This document shows positions 58,372 to 64,000 of a stretch of DNA of 64,000 bases, in pieces. Source of the stretch: Luteipulveratus halotolerans (GTDB lineage Bacteria; Actinomycetota; Actinomycetes; Actinomycetales; Dermatophilaceae); contig NZ_LAIR01000003.1 of assembly GCF_001247745.1 (NCBI RefSeq), positions 103,151 through 167,150 of the forward strand, written 5' to 3'. The position numbers and the translations under genes were made by a program. Every line of letters starts with the position of its first letter. Position 1 is the first letter of the stretch. A model generated the notes under the pieces. The model ran no database searches and had not been told where the DNA came from. It worked only from the letters and a program-made list of their open reading frames with translations.

Positions 58372-60071
58372 CAGCTGGTGCTCGCTTCCTGGGCGGTGTC
58401 GGTGGTGCGGGCGGCCCGGCGTGGGAGCAGCTCGTCGTAGGCGGCCACGGACGGGATCGGGCGGGTGTCCGGTGGGAGGCCGGCGATGACCGAGGCCGGG
58501 TCGGTCAGCCGGCGCTGGGTCAGGGAGACAACGCGTTGCTCGGGCGTACCGGTGCGAGCAGCCGGGTGACGGCCGCCGGTGGCCCCACCCCCACCGCCGG
58601 CGGCAGCGGCAGTCGCACCGGTAGTCGTGGCGTGGCGTCGGGCCTCGACCGCGACGACGTCGGCGGTGACCGCGCCCACGGACAGGGCGGCGCTGATCCC
58701 GGCAGTGACATCGGCGGCTGTGAGGGAGCGGTGCAGCAGCAGGACCTCGACCAGCTCCCGGGTACCGTCAGCGTCACCGTTGACCTTGCGGGAGGCCGCC
58801 CAGAACGCCTCGTGCGCGGAGGTGAACACCCCAGCGGCGCGGGCCTGGGCCAGCGCGGTCGAGCCGGGTAGCGCGCCGGGTTTGTGCCGCAGCACCTCCA
58901 GGTAGTGATCCAGGACCACGACGTGCCCGGTACGGGCCGCAACCCTGGGGTGGACCGCGACCACGGCCCGGTCTTCGAACACGACCACCTCGGAGGCACG
59001 CAGCGAGACCCGGACCCGGTGGCCGATCAGGTGCGCCGGGACGGAGTACTTCACCATCCGCACGGTGATCATGCTCGAGCGGTCCACCCGCGGCCGCAGT
59101 ACCAGCCCGGGGTCGAACCGTTCAACGGGCAACGGCCGCAACAGGTCTCGTTCGGTGGCGAAGTCCTGCCCGATCGTGTTCGCGTGGCCGGTGATGCGCC
59201 GGTCCTCATCGGCGGCCTCCCAGACCCGGATGCGCTCGTTCAGCTCATCCAGCGAGGTCACCTGCGGCATCGGGGTCAGGTGGTTGCGGCGGAACCAGCC
59301 GACCGCGCCCTCGACGCCGCCCTTCTCGTGCGCGCCCTCGATCCCGGGCTGGCAGTAGAACGCGTCGAAGCCGTAGTGCGACCGGAACAACACCCACCGA
59401 TCCGACTCCTGCCGGGCGCGGCCGGGGCCGTGGATGACCTTGGACACCGCCGAGGTGAGGTTGTCGTACTTGATGTGCCGGACCGGGATCCCGCCGATCG
59501 CCTCGAACGCTTCCACGTGCCCTTGCAGGAACGCCTCCTGCGCCTGGGTCGGGTAGACCCGGTGGATCGCCTTGCCCGAGTGCGCCAACCAGAGCACGAA
59601 CATGTAGCACTTGGTGCGGACCCCGTCGATGACCACCCACACCTCGCCGAAGTCGACCTCCGCCTCGGCACCGGGCGCGTGCTCCTGCGCGATGAACGCC
59701 TCGACCCGTCGGCCGCCCTCCAGGTCGATCTGTGCGCGGCGGACGCGCACATAGTCCCGCACCGTGGAGTACGACAGCCCGCACGCGTCGTGCTCCTCGA
59801 CCAGCCGGGCCAGGATCCTGGTCGCGGTATGCCGCTGCTTCCGTGGTGCGTCCAGGTCCGAGCGCAGCATCCCGTCGATGACGTCCTTGAACGGGTCCAA
59901 CCGGGGCGAGGCCCGCACCGGCCGTTTCCGCGGCGGCGGCTCAGCAGACTCCAGCGCCAACCGCACCGTGCGCCGGTGCACCCCATGCCGGCGCGCGAGC
60001 TCACGGATCGAGACCTCCTCGACCCTCGCGTCCCGACGAATCGCAGCGAACAGCTCCACCCGTGATCCCAT
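58371..60071 (-). CDS. istA: IS21 transposase IstA
   Basis: 566 residues, intact. N-terminal HTH (SIRELARRHGVHRRTVRLALE), catalytic core with Asp in VDFGEVWVVIDG, Asp in IKYDNLTSAV and Glu in KGGVEGAVGWFRR, and a C-terminal beta-barrel-like part (ITVRMVKYSVPAHLIGHRVRVSLRASEVVVFED). The C terminus is long and Ala/Gly-rich. Confidence 0.93.
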   Translation of the reverse strand: MGSRVELFAAIRRDARVEEVSIRELARRHGVHRRTVRLALESAEPPPRKRPVRASPRLDPFKDVIDGMLRSDLDAPRKQRHTATRILARLVEEHDACGLSYSTVRDYVRVRRAQIDLEGGRRVEAFIAQEHAPGAEAEVDFGEVWVVIDGVRTKCYMFVLWLAHSGKAIHRVYPTQAQEAFLQGHVEAFEAIGGIPVRHIKYDNLTSAVSKVIHGPGRARQESDRWVLFRSHYGFDAFYCQPGIEGAHEKGGVEGAVGWFRRNHLTPMPQVTSLDELNERIRVWEAADEDRRITGHANTIGQDFATERDLLRPLPVERFDPGLVLRPRVDRSSMITVRMVKYSVPAHLIGHRVRVSLRASEVVVFEDRAVVAVHPRVAARTGHVVVLDHYLEVLRHKPGALPGSTALAQARAAGVFTSAHEAFWAASRKVNGDADGTRELVEVLLLHRSLTAADVTAGISAALSVGAVTADVVAVEARRHATTTGATAAAAGGGGGATGGRHPAARTGTPEQRVVSLTQRRLTDPASVIAGLPPDTRPIPSVAAYDELLPRRAARTTDTAQEASTS

Positions 60072-60211
60072 CCCAACCCCGATCCCTCGAAAGCCTTCGA
60101 TGGGCCAAGGCTGAGGTGGGGCCAGATCAAACCGTCACAACCACCCCGGCGCGTCGCCAGTGGGGCCAGAACAGACCGTCACAGTGGGGCCAGAACAACC
60201 TGTCAAAGTCA

Positions 60212-60576
60212 AGGCGGCGTGGGCGGCGTTCGAGCAGTTGGAGGAGACCTGGGCGGCGATGTATCCCGCGATCTCACGGCTGTGGCGTGATGCGTGGGAG
60301 CAGTTCGTGCCGTTCCTGGACTACGACGTGGAGATCCGCCGAGTTCTGTGCTCCACCAACGGGATCGAGTCCTTGAACGCCCGCTACCGGCGCGCGGTCA
60401 CCGCCAAGGGCCACTTCCCAACCGAGCAGGCCGCGCTCAAGACGCTCTACCTGGTGACCCGGTCCCTGGACCCCAAGGGCACCGGTCAGGCACGCTGGAC
60501 CATGCGCTGGAAGCCGGCCCTGAACGCGTTCGCCGTGACCTTCGCCGACCGCATGCCCGCGGCCGAGAACCTGTAA
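60212..60576 (+). pseudogene. IS256-family transposase, C-terminal fragment (repeat copy)
   Basis: Same as 1312-1676. Supplies the catalytic Glu part of the split gene that begins at 55067. Confidence 0.9.
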
Positions 60577-60589
60577 CCAAGTACGCCGG

Positions 60590-60700
60590 TTACACCGATA
60601 ACCGGACAGTCCCGCTCCAGACGAGCAAGAAGACAGTTCCTGCCAGGACCGCCATGGCTGCCATCATCCAGGCCATCCACTCGATCATTGCCCACGTCAT
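60590..60700 (-). CDS. Small membrane protein (repeat copy)
   Basis: Identical to 1690-1800, with the last seven codons and stop from the IS256 end. Confidence 0.5.
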   Translation of the reverse strand: MTWAMIEWMAWMMAAMAVLAGTVFLLVWSGTVRLSV

Positions 60701-60813
60701 GCGAGCTCACCCCTTCGCGTCAGTGCGGTTGCAGCGTGGTCGGTCGTCGACCAAGGCACGGTGTCGAGTGCGGCTTCGACCAAGCCCAGCAGCCGCTCGG
60801 CCTCATCCGCCAT
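60697..60813 (-). CDS. Small hypothetical protein, 38 aa (repeat copy)
   Basis: Identical to 1797-1913, ATGA-coupled to the small membrane protein. Confidence 0.45.
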   Translation of the reverse strand: MADEAERLLGLVEAALDTVPWSTTDHAATALTRRGELA

Positions 60814-60864
60814 CGCCGCGGCGTGATCACGCCCGAACGGTGCGCCGGTCGGCTCGGTTGGTCA

Positions 60865-63800
60865 TCAGCTGGCGGCGCGGTCGGGGTCGAGCCACTCGTG
60901 GTTGCGGATGATCGTCTCGGTTCGTTCCGACAGCTCCGCCGGCGCTCCTCCATCGTCGGACCGGTTGCAGACCTCGTCGCGCAAGATGCGCTCGGCCTCG
61001 GCGCGATGTCCTTCGGCTTCGAACACCGCAACCAGGTCGAGCTTGGCAATCTCGGAGTCCGGCGCGACGACCGTGGCAATCTCCGCGGCCGCGCGAGCAC
61101 GAACCAGGTCCGCGGACGCCAGGCATGACGTTGTGACCATGTGCGCAACGTCGACGACGGCGGCCGTCAGGTGGTGATCGATCCGGTCACCGTCGGCCAG
61201 CCACTCCCAACCTCCGGGCCGTAGCTGGTCAAAGGGTCGTCCTTCTACGAGCTGGAGTGCGCGCAGCAGATCGCCGATGCCCTCCTGTCCGCGGGACTCG
61301 CCACGGGCTCGGAGGCGGCGGAATAGGTCCGCGTCGACCAGCACGTCCTCCACCTCGTACACGCCGACGCCACGCGCTTTGGCTGCCTGGGACTCGCGCG
61401 CGTTCGGCAGGTGCTTATTGCCGGTGCGTGGGTTGGTTCCGAGCCAGTCACGGACCATCTTGATGTCTGTGCGGGCACGTCCATCACTGAGGTTGAAGGC
61501 GTCGGCCAGCTGCGCCGGTGTCGCCCCGTACGGTCTGGTCGCCAGGTACGCCAGCAGCTCGGTCGCGTACGGCTTCCGCTTGGCTACCGCGACCGCACTG
61601 CCGTGAGCCCGGGCGCGCACCGGCCCGAGCAGGCTCAGTCGTGGGAGTGGGCAGCTGTCATCAAGCCACGCTGCGACATCCTCGTCGAGGGTCGGGTCGG
61701 CGGCCTCGATCTCGGCGCGCAGCTGCGGCGGGACCTGGGGCGCGAGGCTCTTGAGGTCCTGCTCGGTGGTCGCAGCCGCGTGGACGTACTCGGCGTCTTG
61801 GGCGTCAAGGACGCTGCCGTCGGTGCGGTCGTCACCGCCCTCGCGTGGCTTGGCGTGCTGCGGGCGGAGGCGCCGGCTTCGTTGGTGAAGGAACGCCAAC
61901 CCTCGGTGGCTTGCTCGTCGCTCGGAATCTCGACGTCGTCGAGGGTCTCGCTCTGGGCGAAGAGCGCTGCGCAACCCCTCGCCTCCTCGCTGGTCAGACC
62001 GACGGCCATGAGGTCGAGGCCCGCGCTCGGCATCCGCAACCGGCCGTCGCCGGCGAGCTCGAGGGTTGTCCCGTTTTCAGCCGCCTGTCCGTTGGACACC
62101 ACGATCGCCGTGCCTGTCTTTCCTGGGTGCTGGTCGACGAGCTCGAGCAGCTGGTCGATTGCCTTGGGATCGTCGCTGCCGTTCAGCAGGAGGAGGCGTG
62201 CTGCCCACACGTCGTCGTCGGCCTTGCCCGCGCGAGCCTTCGCAACCTCGACACCTGCCGAGTCGGCGCGCTGGATCATCTCGACCGCGTCGGCAACTGC
62301 CTCGGGGCGGCTCCCGCCGATGACTCGTGGTAGCGGATGCGCTCAGGGTTCAGTGATCCCACCTCTTCGGCGATGCCCACGCAATCGACCGTGACGCCGG
62401 CCGACCAAGGATTGAGCGCCAGCTCCGCGGCGACGTAGCGCGCGAAGTCCTGAACGGGAGCGCTGCTCCCTGTCAGGGTGATCGCTGCAATCTCCTCGCA
62501 GTTCAGCAGCCACACGTGGCCGTCGTCGCCTTCACCCACGGTGACCAAGAGCGGGTACGGCGCTGGCTGGTCATCGCTCGCGACGGCGGGATCCTCGAGA
62601 TCCTGAGCCGTCGAGCACGACCAGTGCATCTGATCCTCGGTGCCGTTCCAGGGTTCGGGCAGGGTGCTTGCGGCGCTCAGGTGCAGCACAATCTCGGTCT
62701 TGCCAAGCTCGACAGCGGCGAGCGGCGGCAGAGCCGTATTTGCGTCAGCGGCCCGAGCGGCGAGCCCCCGTAGCAGGCTGTCCATCTGCTCCACAGTCGG
62801 CGCGGACGTCGCTCCGACTGCCACGACCGTCTTCTCCACCGGCACCACGGAGGCCTCTGGGGTCGCGATCGTGCGACCGGGACGCCGAGCGCGGAACTGC
62901 GCCCGTCGGCGTCGCCGCAGCGCCAGCAGCGCCGACCCGGCGAGGACCGCACCCCCGCCTGTGAGGCCGGCTAGCATCCAGCCCGCTGCGGGCCCTTGCT
63001 TGTGGGCATCGGTGAGTGGCTCCTGCTGGACGTCGACACGATCGGTCCGCGTCGGAGCGTCACCGTGCAGCCGGGCGGCGCCTGATGCTGCACCTCCGCT
63101 CACTCCGACGCGTGCTCCCCTCGCCGCCAGGTCCTGGCTGCTGTCCGCCGCCGCACCTGGCGCGGGCCGCTCCGGGGCAACACTCCGAGCAGCCGGCGGG
63201 TTCGGAGCCTGGTCCGCGCCCCCTGCGGTGTTGGGGACCATCGAGGCAGGTACGCGCAGCCTCCACCCTGGGTGGATGTTGTTGACATCGACGAGCCGCT
63301 CTCCGTCTGCCTGCGTGATTCCCCGTGTCGCCTGAGCGATGCGGGGGTACTCCTGGGCAGATCCGAGCTCACGTTTGGCGATCGAGGACAGTGTCTCGCC
63401 GGCCTTGACAGTGACGGTGTGCGGTGCTGGCTTCTCGACGACCCGTTGAGCCGAGGGGATCCGGATGGCCATCCCGACCTCGAGTCGATCGGGGCTCCCC
63501 TCCAGTATGTCCTGGTTCAGATCGACGATCTCGTGGTACCGATCGCCGGAACCGAGGTGCTCGGCTGCCAGCGACCAGAGCGAGTCGCCGGCTGGACTCG
63601 GTGCCCCGTAGTTTCCGCTGTCGCCTCCGACGACGCCGCCGGCATGGCCTCAGCGGAGGCGCCGGCGGCTGTCGATGCAGCGACGGTGGTCGGCGTGACC
63701 GGCGCCGCGTGTGCTGCGACCGGTCCGGCAACGAATAGCAGTGCAGCCCCGGCGACCAGACCTTTCGCTGCGGCCTGTGAGTGCCCGAGCCCGCGCACCT

Positions 63801-64000
63801 GCGGCACCCGCACGCCCCTGATTTTCGCGGCGATCTCCAGTATGAGGGACACGGACATGAACGCCCATGCCGCCCACCCTGCTACGCCAAGAACCGCCAG
63901 AAACAGTGACCCGTCATCCGGGCCCGTCACGGTGGACCAGACCTGGTCCACCGTGGGCAACCCGTCCGGAGTGAGATCCGGCCCGAGCGCGAGGAGAACG
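60865..64000 (-). pseudogene. LysM/BTAD protein, repeat copy with three frameshifts
   Basis: Same gene as 1965-5171, cut by the right window edge. Three single-base losses (near 61870, 62306 and 63589) break the frame, while the first copy is open throughout. If both copies are one locus, the frameshifts are sequence errors at a contig end. Confidence 0.85.

Larger units (their letters stand above)
54371..60211 (-). repeat. Right arm of the 5.84-kb inverted repeat
   Basis: Mirror of 48324-54163. Contains the truncated copy of the 97-residue gene (54371-54549, minus strand, one base missing at GTATC-ATCGCC), the 34-codon remnant (54550-54654), the IS3 fragment, the IS256 left part and IS21 copy B. 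Beyond 60211 it continues into IS256 C-terminal sequence that the left arm lacks. Confidence 0.93.
56055..60211 (-). mobile_element. IS21-family element with passenger genes, copy B
   Basis: 4,157 bp with intact genes: istA, istB, metalloprotease, lipoprotein. Ends TGACTATGTCAAGGCG and TGACTTTGACAGGTTG with internal TGGGGCCAGA repeats; 6-bp target duplicate AGGCGG. Ordinary IS21 elements carry only istAB in about 2-2.5 kb, so the ~1.5-kb passenger segment is an addition. Confidence 0.9.
55004..60613 (+). mobile_element. IS256-family element split by IS21
   Basis: Inverted ends: left GGGACCGTCCGG...CGGTGTAACCGGC, right (inward) GGGACTGTCCGG...CGGTGTAACCGGC. The transposase gene is cut at codon ~330 by the IS21 element at 56055-60211, with AGGCGG on both sides of the insertion (56049-56054 and 60212-60217). 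I find no target duplicate flanking the IS256 ends themselves, so one side has been exchanged. Confidence 0.88.
58901..64000 (+). repeat. Direct repeat of the window start (1-5103)
   Basis: Base-for-base copy of the first 5,103 bases, lacking one base each at about 61870 (G run), 62306 and 63589 (C run). It continues to the window edge. Best explained as circular overlap of a ~58.9-kb plasmid. Confidence 0.95.

Noticed and set aside
1..64000. CRISPR arrays, tRNA or rRNA genes
   Set aside because: No regularly spaced repeats with unique spacers, and no tRNA- or rRNA-like sequence was noticed on reading.
1..64000. Relaxase, type IV coupling protein or FtsK/TraB-like transfer gene
   Set aside because: No frame shows the relaxase His triad or a large FtsK-type ATPase; TadA is a secretion ATPase, not a coupling protein.

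Overview
The window looks like a plasmid from a high-GC actinomycete. GTG starts and AGGAGG-type ribosome sites are frequent, Lsr2 is present, and there are LysM/BTAD and Tad-type pilus genes of the actinobacterial kind. I see no rRNA, tRNA or housekeeping metabolism, but there is a complete replication/partition block. Bases 58901-64000 repeat bases 1-5103, differing only by three single-base deletions. The simplest reading is one full turn of a circular plasmid of about 58.9 kb plus an untrimmed overlap; a tandem duplication cannot be excluded from sequence alone.

Layout. (1) 1-1713 is the end of an IS21-family element lying inside an IS256-family transposase. (2) 1.7-13.9 kb is one long minus-strand operon for a Tad/Flp-type pilus: SAF protein, TadZ-like ATPase, TadA, TadB, TadC, prepilin peptidase, Flp pilin, two pseudopilin/TadE proteins, a TadG-like protein, a lipoprotein, a secreted protein, a giant LysM-BTAD membrane protein and two tiny genes. 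Nearly all genes overlap by 4 bases. (3) 14-19.4 kb holds small regulators with visible operators, an MFS exporter, a 37-residue secreted peptide precursor next to a double-HTH regulator, and a decayed SRAP gene. (4) 19.7-25 kb holds lsr2, a small secreted protein followed by a three-gene ABC exporter, and hypotheticals. (5) 25-39.7 kb is a mosaic accessory region: an M48 protease broken by an IS481-family element, two recombinase-type genes, an Mrr-like nuclease, small HTH genes, an IS481-type transposon carrying an APC transporter and a MarR regulator, then parB-parA-RHH. (6) 39.8-48.3 kb holds the primase-type Rep gene, an RHH repressor and plasmid hypotheticals, including an Lsr2 fragment that keeps only the oligomerisation domain. 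(7) 48.3-60.2 kb is an almost perfect 5.84-kb inverted repeat around a 207-bp spacer; each arm carries an IS21 element with two passenger genes, half of an IS256 transposase and an IS3 fragment.

The most notable pattern is a 14-bp inverted repeat, GATTCC-GT-GGAATC, present ten times between 19.07 and 38.57 kb and nowhere else. It sits almost always at gene junctions, often contributing a stop codon or encoding DSVES at a protein end. It could be the dispersed site of the plasmid ParB/KorB-like protein, or a recombination site for the recombinase pair coded inside the array. Two copies extend into a conserved ~75-bp compound element with a stem-loop.

The genes suggest a self-maintained plasmid (Rep, ParAB, RHH repressors, Lsr2) that equips its host with a surface pilus, exporters, a possible secreted peptide or bacteriocin-like product, and a possible defence nuclease. 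Four IS families have reshaped it. Single-base, often homopolymer, differences between the repeat copies suggest residual long-read error in the duplicated parts.
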